64,000 nucleotides of DNA from Aalborgiella sp040079635 (GTDB lineage: Bacteria; Pseudomonadota; Gammaproteobacteria; Burkholderiales; Burkholderiaceae_C): contig JBEBJY010000005.1 in NCBI GenBank assembly GCA_040079635.1, forward strand, positions 27,612 to 91,611, given 5' to 3'. A program made the translations under genes and the position numbers. Under the pieces are notes generated by a model. That model was not told the DNA's origin. It ran no database searches and saw nothing but the letters and a program-made list of their open reading frames with translations. Below are positions 27,001 to 34,920 of this stretch, one piece after another (the stretch's first letter is position 1; each line of letters begins with the position of its first letter).

Positions 27001-27126
27001 GCAGAGCAGACGCTGACTGTCAACACCACGGCGGCGGGTGGGAATGTCAACTGCTCGCCTGAAGGCAAGCAAGCGTACAACTATGAGATTAAAAAAATAA
27101 ACGCAACAAAGCTCGGGGCGATGTAA
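24013..27126 (+). CDS. putA: Bifunctional proline dehydrogenase / L-glutamate gamma-semialdehyde dehydrogenase PutA
   Basis: Oxidises proline to glutamate in two steps; 1037 aa, in the short PutA class without the N-terminal ribbon-helix-helix repressor domain. The FAD-dependent PRODH barrel spans about 130-490 (GISIKLSALHPRYE, LMCRLVKGAYWDSEIK, ATHNAATIA, GMGEGVYREVL). The aldehyde dehydrogenase spans about 540-1010 (SPWNFPLAIFAGQVAAAL, VFTGSTQVA, ETGGINAML, catalytic Cys in AGQRCSALRLL). Two copies of the dispersed repeat are translated: residues about 207-222 (AIISIAVQAINTPARGIN) and about 868-882 (SASVFITSSATNNIA). Each lies where relatives have only a short connection. Residues outside these inserts appear intact. 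The end (about 1010-1037) is a short non-family tail. Confidence 0.95.
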   Translation: MRLPNPYRPEATIVAQRLNTLANSLDWASAAKAAAPWVQAVRDNPPPFWAMESLLKEYPISSAEGLALMRLAEALLRVPDAETAIALTADQLGRADFDGVQDSALTRLSSAAIAMSKKFLPDSTTGKTESPNLMTKLGAKTVVAATLRAVQLLGHQFVLGQTIDEAMKVADATRKKTANLRFSYDMLGEGARTDADALSYLASYKNAIISIAVQAINTPARGINEAQKTAKNDGISIKLSALHPRYEDAQHTRVMAELVPRVWGLCELAANANINLTIDAEEVDRLELSLDVFEALAAQVAVQYPQWEGFGLAMQAYQTRALELIEHVTTLARRYKLKLMCRLVKGAYWDSEIKRAQELGLPHYPVFTHKHHTDVSYLACAKALLDAPDAIYPQFATHNAATIAAILQMAAKTGAPFELQRLHGMGEGVYREVLKNPLISCRVYAPVGAHRDLLAYLVRRLLENGANSSFVHQLTDESVGMAELLISPLRLEPHSAFALPPQLFGESTTARKNSNGVDLTVETMRAPLLAAYATTTVPAVAEYAVAAIPEALKASLASYQTWSKTAVSDRAAILRTAADALDAQLPTFCALLVKEAFKTWGDAVSEVREAVDFLRYYADEAERVMTPIALPGQNGEVTLGVTGETNELRLIARGPWVCISPWNFPLAIFAGQVAAALATGNTVLAKPAEQTPGVAQDMVALLHCAGVPSGALQLLHGAGDTVGAALVAAPGVAGVVFTGSTQVAKIINRALAAKDGAIVPLIAETGGINAMLVDSTALPEQVGDAVVQSAFRSAGQRCSALRLLCVHESIADGVIEMILGAAKELRVGDTADLATDVGPVIDKEAFDNIHNHLQRLEKTSKSLLNTHSASVFITSSATNNIANTQPHLIPPFAFELNAISDIGAEIFGPVLHVVRWGGDPADVIAQINALGYGLTLGIQTRIDSRAQALARAAHVGNVYINRNMIGAVVGVQPFGGEGLSGTGPKAGGPHYLYRFCAEQTLTVNTTAAGGNVNCSPEGKQAYNYEIKKINATKLGAM
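24631..24684 (+). repeat. Dispersed repeat copy in putA, first
   Basis: Forward orientation, from GCTATTATTTCAATAGC through TTCAGGCAATAAATACGCCG to GCTAGAGGCATAAAT. In the putA frame the consensus stop TAG in GCT-TAG-GCA is CAG, so the copy reads through. Confidence 0.95.
26613..26657 (-). repeat. Dispersed repeat copy in putA, second
   Basis: Reverse orientation: CTCAGCCAGCGTATTTATTA, then CCTCATCAGCTACTAATAAT and ATAGC. In the putA frame the consensus stop in GCC-TAA is ACC-TCA, so the copy reads through. Confidence 0.92.
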
Positions 27127-27263
27127 GACACGTAACGGCATGCTATCAATTTAGGTGATAGCGCTATGTTTGTTACCTCGCTTACATCGCTGTGCATTTG
27201 GCGGGCAGATGACGCTTAGGATGGTCTTGTCTATATGTGTAGATGATTAAAAAGGAACTTCCC

Positions 27264-27854
27264 ATGGCACTAGCATCACCCTTTTTCGGTAAACGTGAAC
27301 CAGAACCCGCACCTGCACCCTACTCGCCCAACAGCGGACGCAACCTGAATGGAACGCTTAAAACCGAGCCGGTCAACAATCTGACGCAAACCGGACTGCG
27401 TGGTGAAGTTGCCGCGTCAACGACGACACCAGCAACGCCAAGCACGACAACGTCAGTCCTTGAGAGCGGCAGCCGACTCATCGTCGGACCCAATATCAAA
27501 CTCAAAGGCGTTGAAATCACCGATTGCGACACCTTGGTGGTTGAGGGCACGGTCGAGGCGACCATGGACTCGCGCGTCATTCAAATCATGGCGAATGGCG
27601 CTTTCAAAGGCTCCGCAGACATCGATATTGCCGAAATCCACGGTCAATTTGACGGCAATTTAACCGTGCGCGACAAGTTAGTCATTTTCTCGCAAGGCAA
27701 GGTCAACGGCACCATTCGTTACGGCAAAGTCATCATTGAAGAAGGTGGTCAACTATCGGGCGATGTGCAGTTTGGCGCTAAAGTGGCACAACTTGCAGCC
27801 GCCCAAGCGGTTGCAGCAAACGCACCCAAAATGGGCATCCACACTGCGCCATAG
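27264..27854 (+). CDS. Bactofilin family cytoskeletal protein
   Basis: Polymer-forming beta-helical cytoskeletal protein (DUF583), about 196 aa. Residues 1-70 are a low-complexity Pro/Thr/Ser-rich head. The bactofilin core at about 75-170 has VGPNIKLKGVEITDCDTLVVEGTVEA-type strands and GAFKGSADIDIAEIHG, ending GQLSGDVQFGA. Bactofilins organise cell-shape or envelope functions. The start is taken at 27264 (MALASPFFG), preceded by AAGGAACTTCCC; an in-frame ATG lies 21 bp upstream. The next gene is a histidine kinase, separated by an inverted repeat. Confidence 0.9.
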   Translation: MALASPFFGKREPEPAPAPYSPNSGRNLNGTLKTEPVNNLTQTGLRGEVAASTTTPATPSTTTSVLESGSRLIVGPNIKLKGVEITDCDTLVVEGTVEATMDSRVIQIMANGAFKGSADIDIAEIHGQFDGNLTVRDKLVIFSQGKVNGTIRYGKVIIEEGGQLSGDVQFGAKVAQLAAAQAVAANAPKMGIHTAP

Positions 27855-27868
27855 TTTTGCTGCTTCAG

Positions 27869-27898
27869 CAAATACGTGCCTTAAATGTCACGTATTTG
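27869..27898. promoter_or_regulatory. Perfect 10-bp inverted repeat between bactofilin and histidine kinase genes
   Basis: CAAATACGTG, ten-base spacer, CACGTATTTG. It is not GC-rich and lacks a T tract, so an operator is more likely than a terminator. It ends 16 bp before the kinase ATG. Confidence 0.6.
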
Positions 27899-27914
27899 TC
27901 TGTACACTGAGGGG

Positions 27915-29291
27915 ATGAATCCGGCGCGATCCTCACCCTTAACTTTAGGTAAGAAGAAAACTGCGGTTACAGAAGCCCAGTGGGTCAGGTCTGAGTCGAT
28001 TCGTCACGTTATGGCCAGCGTGGTCAACACACAGTTGTTGATGTTTTGTGCCATGGTTTTCATGGCGGTGTTGCTCTACGGGCACGCTTCAACGCCCGCG
28101 CTGCTAGCGTGGTTCGGCATCAACAGCATTTTCAGCACGCTCAGGCTCTGGCTTTTGCGTGGCTACAGCGAAAGCGACAAGTCCAACAATATTGCAGAAC
28201 GTGGCGTTTACTTTATTCGTTATGCAAGATTAGCGCCTTTTAACGGCTTCATATGGGGCGTCTCGGTTTTTCTGTTTAACGGTATTGCAGCGCCTAATAT
28301 TGCGATTTTCTGTTTGATCATTGTTCTTGTTTTCGGCATGTTTTCAGTGTCAAATTTATCAAGCTATTTGCGGCTAATGAACCGCGTCATCTGGGCCTAC
28401 TGTGCAGGTTTGATGTCTGCCGTGCTGTTGTACATTGCCGTCAAGCAAAATTTTGTGCCAGACACAGTTCAATTGTGGTACGTAGCCATGGTCATCATTT
28501 TTGGTTTCATGCAATTTCGAGTTGGCGCGCGCATGAATGCAACTTACACAGAAGGACTGAAACTTCAATTTCGCAACCGAAAGTTAATCGCATCGTTGAC
28601 CGAGCAGCGCGAAACAGCCTTAGCTGCCGTTGCCACAAAAAACCGCATGCTTGCGAGTGCCGCGCACGACATGCGGCAACCCGTGCTAGCGCTAGATTTA
28701 TACGCAGGCTGGCTGGTAGATGATCCCGCAGCATCCGCCGACATTGCACCCAAAATAGCAGCGTCGACCAAAGCCGTTATTGGTTTGTTTGATTCGTTGT
28801 TTGACATGTCGCGACTGACCGAAGGTCAGATCAGTACCAACCTAGAAGTGGTCAACCTCAGCGAACTGCTATCCGCGCTCTACACGCAATACCAACCGCT
28901 TGCAAAGTCTAAGCATTTGTCCCTGAGAGTGCGCGCTGTTCAAGGCACGGTTTTTACTGACTATATTTTGTTAGAGCGTATTTTGGGCAACCTCATCTCA
29001 AACGCACTGAAATATACAGAAAAGGGTGGCGTCCTTTTAGCTTGTCGTCACTCAGCACGCGGCGTCAAAATCGAAGTATGGGACACCGGTGTGGGTATTT
29101 CACCCGATCAGCAAAGCTTGGTATTCAAGGAGTTTTACAAAAGCCCTTCCAACGCAGGCACTAGCGACGGCTTTGGGCTGGGTTTGGCCATCGTCACGCA
29201 GCTGGCTGATCTCATCGGTGCAGAACTGACACTGCGTTCGCGTCGCGGGCGCGGTACCGTGGTATCGGTGCAGCTTGGTCAAATTGTCTAA
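27915..29291 (+). CDS. Membrane sensor histidine kinase, orphan
   Basis: About 458 aa. The N-terminal half has about six hydrophobic helices (roughly 35-210) with no recognised extracellular sensor domain. A HisKA region follows, with the phosphoacceptor in SAAHDMRQPVLALDLYAGWL, the HDxRQP form common in proteobacterial kinases. The ATPase has the N box NLISNALKYT, G1 DTGVGIS and G2 GFGLGLAIV. No response regulator lies nearby, so the partner is encoded elsewhere. I place the start at 27915 because the in-frame ATG at 27885 lies inside the inverted repeat and has no ribosome-binding site; GAGGGG is directly upstream of 27915 but unusually close. Confidence 0.87.
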   Translation: MNPARSSPLTLGKKKTAVTEAQWVRSESIRHVMASVVNTQLLMFCAMVFMAVLLYGHASTPALLAWFGINSIFSTLRLWLLRGYSESDKSNNIAERGVYFIRYARLAPFNGFIWGVSVFLFNGIAAPNIAIFCLIIVLVFGMFSVSNLSSYLRLMNRVIWAYCAGLMSAVLLYIAVKQNFVPDTVQLWYVAMVIIFGFMQFRVGARMNATYTEGLKLQFRNRKLIASLTEQRETALAAVATKNRMLASAAHDMRQPVLALDLYAGWLVDDPAASADIAPKIAASTKAVIGLFDSLFDMSRLTEGQISTNLEVVNLSELLSALYTQYQPLAKSKHLSLRVRAVQGTVFTDYILLERILGNLISNALKYTEKGGVLLACRHSARGVKIEVWDTGVGISPDQQSLVFKEFYKSPSNAGTSDGFGLGLAIVTQLADLIGAELTLRSRRGRGTVVSVQLGQIV

Positions 29292-29310
29292 AACAAAGCC
29301 ATCCATTCAA

Positions 29311-31116
29311 ATGTTGCAAGTTCGATCACCCATGCAAGCGCAACTGGTGCAATGCTCGGTAGCCGTCGGCGACGCTGTGCGAGCGGGTGATGTGTTGCTG
29401 GTCATCGAGGCCATGAAGATGGAGCATGAACTGCGCGCGCAAGCCGATGGCACGGTAACTCAGCTCTACTGCCAAATGGGTGATGTTGTTAATGCAGATG
29501 ATTTGCTATTAATTTTAGAGCGATATAGGCAAGAAATATGCCGGCTAGAGCCAAAAAACACCTCTATTTTAGAACCTTCTGTGTCCCTTGCAACTGAAAA
29601 CGGGCGCACAGATCTTCACAATGTCGTCAATCGCCATCTGCCAACTTTGGATGCCGCTAGAAGCGATGCCGTTAGCAAACGCCATGCTTTGGGTCTGCGG
29701 ACGGCGCGTGAGAATATCACTGATCTGTGTGATGCTGATAGCTTCTTAGAATACGGCGCTTTGGCTATCGCCGCGCAACGCCAGCGCCGCTCATATGACG
29801 ACTTGGTTGCCAACACCCCAGCAGACGGCATGGTCACCGGCATTGGCAGCATCAATGGCGCACGGGTCAAGGCTGAGCGCGCAAAAACCGTGGTGATGGC
29901 ATACGACGCCACCGTTTTGGCGGGAACACAGGGCATGCGCAACCACCAAAAAACCGATCGACTGCTCGGTATCGCGCTGCAAAACAAGTTGCCTGTGGTA
30001 CTTTTTGCTGAAGGCGGTGGTGGCCGGCCAGGCGATACCGATATGCCGATTGTTGCCGGTTTACACGTCAGCACCTTCTACAGCTTTGCGCGCTTGCAAA
30101 GCAAAGTACCGCTGATTGGCGTTGCCGCTGGGCGTTGTTTTGCGGGCAATGCCGCGTTGCTGGGCTGCTGCGATGTAGTTATTGCCACCCAAGGCAGCAA
30201 CATCGGCATGGGTGGTCCTGCCATGATTGAGGGCGGTGGCTTGGGCGTTTTCAAGCCTGAACAAGTGGGCCCCAGCAATGTTCAGCACAGCAACGGTGTG
30301 ATCGATATTTTGGTTGCTGATGAAGCCGCCACCGTGGTTGCAGTCAAGCAGGTTTTGTCGTTTTTTCAAGGTCCTTTGAACGAAGGCATAAGCATCAGCG
30401 CAGCCCAGGCGGATGCTTTGCGCCAAGTCGTCCCCGAAAACCGCCTGCGCGTGTACGACAGCCGAAGCGCGATTGAAGGGATTGCCGACGTTGGCAGTGT
30501 GCAGTATTTACGCGCGGGTTTTGGTGTGGGCATTCACACGGCTTTGGCGCGCATTGGCGGTCACGCCGTCGGCATCATCGCCAACAATCCCCAGCATTTG
30601 GGTGGTGCGATAGATGCTGATGCGTGCCGCAAAGCCACGCGCTTCATGCGCTTATGCAGCACGCATGGCTTGCCCATCGTCAGCTTGGTGGATACACCTG
30701 GCTTCATGGTCGGCCCTGACACTGAGGCGACCGGCCAAGTGCGTGCTGCAGGTGATTTGTTTGTCGCAGCAGCGCAGCTCAACGTACCCTTTTTCAGCAT
30801 TGTGCTGCGCAAAGGCTACGGCTTGGGTGCGATGGCGATGACGGCTGGCGGCTTTCACAGCCCGATGTTTACGGTGGCATGGCCAACAGGTGAATTCGGC
30901 GCGATGGGCTTAGAAGGCGCGGTGCGCTTGGGCTACAAAAAAGAACTTGCCGCCGTGCCTGATGAAGTCGCCAGCGAAGCCTTGTTTCAACAACTCTTAG
31001 CCAGTGAAGTTGCTAAAGGCAGCGCCATCAGCATGGCCGAACATTTAGAAATTGACGCCGTTATTGACCCTGCGCAAACGCGAACATGGTTGATCTCTGG
31101 CTTAGAAAGTGCATGA
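29311..31116 (+). CDS. Biotinyl domain-carboxyltransferase fusion, acyl-CoA carboxylase family
   Basis: About 601 aa. Residues 1-64 form a biotinyl domain with the biotin-accepting Lys in VIEAMKMEHEL. Residues about 110-600 form an acetyl/propionyl-CoA carboxylase beta-type carboxyltransferase (NTPADGMVTGIGSINGARV, PVVLFAEGGGGRPGD, GNAALLGCCDVVIAT, GAIDADACRKATRFMRLC, DTPGFMVGPDTEATGQVRAAG, SIVLRKGYGLGAMAM). No biotin carboxylase domain is present or nearby, so another gene must charge the biotin. The linker between the domains (about 65-80, LLLILERYRQEICRLE) is encoded by a dispersed repeat copy. The start is uncertain: TTG at 29275 is also possible. Coupled to the next gene (ATGA). Confidence 0.87.
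   Translation: MLQVRSPMQAQLVQCSVAVGDAVRAGDVLLVIEAMKMEHELRAQADGTVTQLYCQMGDVVNADDLLLILERYRQEICRLEPKNTSILEPSVSLATENGRTDLHNVVNRHLPTLDAARSDAVSKRHALGLRTARENITDLCDADSFLEYGALAIAAQRQRRSYDDLVANTPADGMVTGIGSINGARVKAERAKTVVMAYDATVLAGTQGMRNHQKTDRLLGIALQNKLPVVLFAEGGGGRPGDTDMPIVAGLHVSTFYSFARLQSKVPLIGVAAGRCFAGNAALLGCCDVVIATQGSNIGMGGPAMIEGGGLGVFKPEQVGPSNVQHSNGVIDILVADEAATVVAVKQVLSFFQGPLNEGISISAAQADALRQVVPENRLRVYDSRSAIEGIADVGSVQYLRAGFGVGIHTALARIGGHAVGIIANNPQHLGGAIDADACRKATRFMRLCSTHGLPIVSLVDTPGFMVGPDTEATGQVRAAGDLFVAAAQLNVPFFSIVLRKGYGLGAMAMTAGGFHSPMFTVAWPTGEFGAMGLEGAVRLGYKKELAAVPDEVASEALFQQLLASEVAKGSAISMAEHLEIDAVIDPAQTRTWLISGLESA
29505..29550 (+). repeat. Dispersed repeat copy in the carboxyltransferase fusion gene
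   Basis: Forward orientation: GCTATTAATTTTAGAGC, then GATATAGGCAAGAAATATGC and CGGCTAGAG. Two consensus stops in this frame are gone: TAG in the hairpin is GAG, and TAA in CAA-TAA-ATA is GAA. Confidence 0.85.
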
Positions 31117-32090
31117 ACCATCCCGTCCTATCCGCCCTGCTCCCCGTTGTCTTGCTCATTGCCGTTGGTTTCTTTGCTGGAAAGCGCAACTGGATCTCCG
31201 CTGGCTCGGTCAAAGACCTGTCCAATCTCGTCTTTTTGATTCTCATACCCGCCCTGCTGTTTCGCACCATGGGCACGGTGCATCTGGAAAAGCTAGATCT
31301 CAAACCGGTTGGTGTTTACTTTTTAACCGTGGGCATCATCTTCACCGGCGTGCTGCTGTGGCAGGGCTTGAGCCGACGCGGCACCGTCGTCGCACTTGCC
31401 AGTATCTTCAGCAACACCATCATGATAGGCGTGCCTTTGGTCAGCCTGGCCTATGGCGAAGCGGCCTTGGTGTACTTGTTCACCCTTATTTCATTGCATG
31501 CCTTGGTCTTGCTGACCATCGCCACCGTGGTGCTTGAATTTGCTGTCGTGCGCGAAAGAACACAACACGCCAAAACCGAATTTGGTCAACTCGCCCACGA
31601 CAGAGACACCGCCACCAGCATCGCCAAAAACGTCGTTCTAGCCATGCGCAACGCCATCATTCACCCCGTGCCACTGCCCATCATTGCCGGCTTATTGTTT
31701 GCACAAACAGGTTGGACAATTCCGGCCGTGGTGGACCGTCCCTTGCAATTGCTAGGCAGCGCATTTGGCCCGCTCGCGCTTGTTTTGGTCGGCGTGACTT
31801 TAGCTCACACCCAAGTCGGTGCGCACATCAAAGGTGCGTTTGCTATCTCAATCGTCAAAAATGCGCTGCATCCCGCACTGATGGCGGCAATGGGTTGGGC
31901 ATTTGGGCTGTCCGGCATGCCTTTGACGGTGATGATCGTAGCCGCCTCGCTGCCTGTAGGCGCCAACGTGTTTTTGTTCTCTCAGCGCTACCATGTCGCA
32001 CAAGAGCTTATCACCGCCAGTGTCGCCGTCACCACCGCTGTTGCTTTGGTATCTGTCAGCTTGGTGATGGCTTGGTTAGGCGCTGTTTAG
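31113..32090 (+). CDS. AEC family transporter (auxin efflux carrier / MdcF-like)
   Basis: A 325-aa inner-membrane carrier with about ten helices. Family features include an N-terminal half starting LLPVVLLIAVGFFAGKRNWIS and the C-terminal half with NALHPALMAAMGWAFGLSG and ASLPVGANVFLFSQRY, typical of the AEC fold. Related bacterial members move dicarboxylates such as malonate or malate. The start overlaps the stop of the carboxyltransferase fusion (ATGA), which suggests a functional link to its acyl substrate, for example import or export of a carboxylated product. This link is inference. Confidence 0.9.
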   Translation: MNHPVLSALLPVVLLIAVGFFAGKRNWISAGSVKDLSNLVFLILIPALLFRTMGTVHLEKLDLKPVGVYFLTVGIIFTGVLLWQGLSRRGTVVALASIFSNTIMIGVPLVSLAYGEAALVYLFTLISLHALVLLTIATVVLEFAVVRERTQHAKTEFGQLAHDRDTATSIAKNVVLAMRNAIIHPVPLPIIAGLLFAQTGWTIPAVVDRPLQLLGSAFGPLALVLVGVTLAHTQVGAHIKGAFAISIVKNALHPALMAAMGWAFGLSGMPLTVMIVAASLPVGANVFLFSQRYHVAQELITASVAVTTAVALVSVSLVMAWLGAV

Positions 32091-32261
32091 CCGCGCCATC
32101 TGTTATTTTTGACTCGTCATTTTGGTGACAACAATGTTTCATTTTGAGAATATGAAGAGCAATTTGCACCAAACAAGGGCTTACCCTTAACAAAAATACA
32201 AACACCGTTTGTAAGCTCTCCTCTGAATTCACCGTCCTAGACATTTTTTGGAGATACCACC

Positions 32262-32726
32262 ATGAGCGTTAAATTTCAAATCAACGGCAAAGCCGTCAGC
32301 GCCAACGCCGAGCCCGACACCCCACTCTTGTGGGTCATTCGTGACGAGTTGGGCATGACGGGCACCAAATTTGGATGCGGTGCGGCCTTGTGTGGTGCAT
32401 GTACGGTTCATGTCAACGGCGCGCCTGTGCGCTCTTGCCAAACGCCTTTGTCCGCCGTTTCAGGCAAAAAAGTCGGCACGGTTGAGGGCCTCTCCAAAAA
32501 CAACGACCATGCGCTGCAAGTCGCCTGGATCAAGCACGACGTCCCGCAATGCGGCTACTGCCAGTCTGGCCAACTCATGAGCGCCGCCGCCTTGCTCAAA
32601 ACCAACAAAAACCCGAGTGATGCCGACATTGATGCCGCCATGAGTGGCAACATCTGCCGCTGCGGCACCTACCCACGCATACGCGCCGCCATCAAAGACG
32701 CAGCAGCAACATTGCGCACAGCATAA
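32262..32726 (+). CDS. Molybdenum hydroxylase 2Fe-2S subunit (isoquinoline 1-oxidoreductase alpha type)
   Basis: A 154-aa electron-transfer subunit of a xanthine-oxidase-family enzyme. The plant-ferredoxin-type cluster is bound by Cys in KFGCGAALCGACTVHVNG and the second cluster by Cys in QCGYCQSGQLMSAA and GNICRCGTYPRIRAA. It is followed 11 bp downstream by the large subunit. The arrangement of two subunits without an FAD subunit is that of IorAB-like enzymes, which pass electrons to a cytochrome or another acceptor. A 170-bp gap upstream carries the presumed promoter. Confidence 0.93.
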   Translation: MSVKFQINGKAVSANAEPDTPLLWVIRDELGMTGTKFGCGAALCGACTVHVNGAPVRSCQTPLSAVSGKKVGTVEGLSKNNDHALQVAWIKHDVPQCGYCQSGQLMSAAALLKTNKNPSDADIDAAMSGNICRCGTYPRIRAAIKDAAATLRTA

Positions 32727-32737
32727 GGAGCACAAAC

Positions 32738-34909
32738 ATGACACATACGCTCACATCACTTGCTGCAGCTTCTGTAACTACCACAGCTTCGCGTCGCACC
32801 TTCCTCAAAACATCAGCCTTGGCTACCGGCGGTTTGATGATTGGATTTGTCCTGCCTGGCAGCAAAACAGAAGCGCAAGCCGCTGGCACGCTGTACACCC
32901 CGAATGCTTGGGTGCACATAGCCGACGACAACACCATCACCCTCATTTCAGCACGCTCCGAGATGGGTCAAGGCGTTTACACCTCCATGCCGATGTTGAT
33001 TGCTGAAGAGCTAAACGTCAGCCTCAAACAAATCAAAGTTGCCATCGCACCGCCCAAGGCGGTCTACGTCAACGCACTGCTGGGCGCGCAAATCACCGGC
33101 GGTTCAACGTCTGTGCGTGACGGCTGGGAAAAGCTGCGTACTGGTGGTGCGCAAGTGCGAGAAATGCTCATCAGCGCCGCTGCCGCCAAATGGAATGTGG
33201 ATCGTACAACTCTGCGTGCTGAAAAAGGCATGGTCATCGGTGCTGGCGGCAAAAAAGCCAGCTACGGCAGCCTAGCTGAAGCCGCCTCCAAACTACCGGT
33301 GCCTGAAAAAGTCGCGCTCAAAGACCCTAAAGATTTCACCATCGTTGGCAAACGCACCAAACGCTTAGACACACCCGCAAAAACCAACGGCACAGCACAG
33401 TTTGGTATTGATGTGAAGCTCCCAGGCATGGTCTACGCCAGCCTCGAGCAATGCCCGGTCATCGGAGGCAAGGTCGTCAGCTTTGATGCCTCTAAAGTCA
33501 AAGGCATGCCAGGTGTGATCGATGTGGTGCAAATCCCCGACGGCGTCGCCGTAGTCGCCGCCAGCTACTGGCAAGCACAAAAAGCCTGCAAAGCCCTCAC
33601 CGTGGTGTGGGACGAAGGCGCGGGCGCCAAGCTCGACCACAACAACGTGCTGGCCAGCACCCGCGCTGCGGCTGACTCCGCCAAGGTGCTCCCCATCGGC
33701 AAGCCCGTGGGCGATGTTGCTGCAGCCATGAAAGGCGCAGTTAAAACCATCAAAGCAGAATACATCACCCCCATGCAGGCGCATGCCCCGCTGGAGCCCA
33801 TGAACTTCACCGCCAGCTTTGCCAATGGCAAATGCGTGCTGATCGGCTCCACCCAGTTCCAGCAGGGCGCACAAGGCGCCGTTGCTGGTGCTTTAGGCAT
33901 CAAGCCGGAAGACATCGACCTGCAAACCACCTTCCTAGGCGGCGGTTTTGGTCGTCGGCTAGAGGTCGATTTCATCGTCCAAGCCGCGCAAATCTCCAAA
34001 GCCATTGGCAAACCCGTCAAGCTGGTCTGGAGCCGTGAAGACGACATGACGCACGACTTCTACCGCCCACTGGGTTTGAACCAAATGACCGCTGGGCTCG
34101 ATGCTTCAGGCATGCCCATCGCCCTGCACTTCAAAACGACATCGCAATCGGTCACGCAACGCGCTTTTGGTCTACCCAAAGACACCTTTGACGCCTTCAT
34201 GGCCGAAGCTGCCGTCGCGGGGTATGAAATCCCCAACACCCAGCACGACCTGGTCATCCATGACACCGGCATGCGCGTCGGCTACTGGCGCGCCGTCAGC
34301 CACAACATGAATGCCTTTGCCAATGAAAGCTTCATCGACGAGCTGGCCAGCGCTGCCGGCAAAGACCCTTACGCCTACCGTATGGCGCTGCTAAAAAATA
34401 AACCGCGCTATGCCAACGTACTGAAGCTCGCTGCCGACAAAGCCGGTTGGGGCAAGCCTATGGCTGCCGGTCACTTCCGTGGCATGTCGCTGATGGAAGG
34501 TTACGACACCTACATGGCACAGATCGCCGAAATCTCTATGAAAGACGGCAGCGTGGTCGTGCACCGCGTCACGGTTGCGGCTGACTTAGGCCATATGGTC
34601 AACCCCGATACGGTGGAGGCGCAAATCCAATCCAGCATCGTGTTCGGCATGGGTGCAGGTTTGATGCAAGAGATAACGCTAGACAAAGGCCGCGTTCAGC
34701 AGACCAACTACAACAACTATCCCGTGGTTCGCATGTTTGAGACACCCAAAATCGACATCGTACTGGTCGACAGCAAAGAAAAACCAGGCGGCATCGGTGA
34801 ACCAGCCACGGCCTTGATCGTCCCCGCCATTGCCAATGCGGTTTTCGCTGCCACTGGCAAACGGGTGCGTAAGCTGCCGATGACAGCTGAAGCCATCAAA
34901 TCTGCTTAA
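32738..34909 (+). CDS. Molybdenum hydroxylase large subunit (isoquinoline 1-oxidoreductase beta type)
   Basis: A 723-aa molybdopterin-binding catalytic subunit. A Tat signal (SRRTFLKTSALATGG) indicates export to the periplasm in the folded state, where the small subunit would follow. Family blocks: SARSEMGQGVYTSMPMLIAE, VNALLGAQITGGSTSVRDGW, YASLEQCPVIGGKV, TTFLGGGFGRRLEVDF, VGYWRAVSHNMNAFANESFID, and the late KPGGIGEPATALIVPAIANA carrying the conserved Glu near the Mo centre. Substrate unknown: relatives act on N-heterocycles or aldehydes. It forms an operon with the Fe-S subunit and xdhC. Confidence 0.93.
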   Translation: MTHTLTSLAAASVTTTASRRTFLKTSALATGGLMIGFVLPGSKTEAQAAGTLYTPNAWVHIADDNTITLISARSEMGQGVYTSMPMLIAEELNVSLKQIKVAIAPPKAVYVNALLGAQITGGSTSVRDGWEKLRTGGAQVREMLISAAAAKWNVDRTTLRAEKGMVIGAGGKKASYGSLAEAASKLPVPEKVALKDPKDFTIVGKRTKRLDTPAKTNGTAQFGIDVKLPGMVYASLEQCPVIGGKVVSFDASKVKGMPGVIDVVQIPDGVAVVAASYWQAQKACKALTVVWDEGAGAKLDHNNVLASTRAAADSAKVLPIGKPVGDVAAAMKGAVKTIKAEYITPMQAHAPLEPMNFTASFANGKCVLIGSTQFQQGAQGAVAGALGIKPEDIDLQTTFLGGGFGRRLEVDFIVQAAQISKAIGKPVKLVWSREDDMTHDFYRPLGLNQMTAGLDASGMPIALHFKTTSQSVTQRAFGLPKDTFDAFMAEAAVAGYEIPNTQHDLVIHDTGMRVGYWRAVSHNMNAFANESFIDELASAAGKDPYAYRMALLKNKPRYANVLKLAADKAGWGKPMAAGHFRGMSLMEGYDTYMAQIAEISMKDGSVVVHRVTVAADLGHMVNPDTVEAQIQSSIVFGMGAGLMQEITLDKGRVQQTNYNNYPVVRMFETPKIDIVLVDSKEKPGGIGEPATALIVPAIANAVFAATGKRVRKLPMTAEAIKSA

Positions 34910-34920
34910 ACTACGCCTCT

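Noticed and set aside
27141..27170. GCTATCAATTTAGGTGATAGC hairpin after putA
   Set aside because: Only the mini-hairpin resembles the repeat; the AGGCAATAAATACGCC core is missing. It may be just a weak stem-loop.
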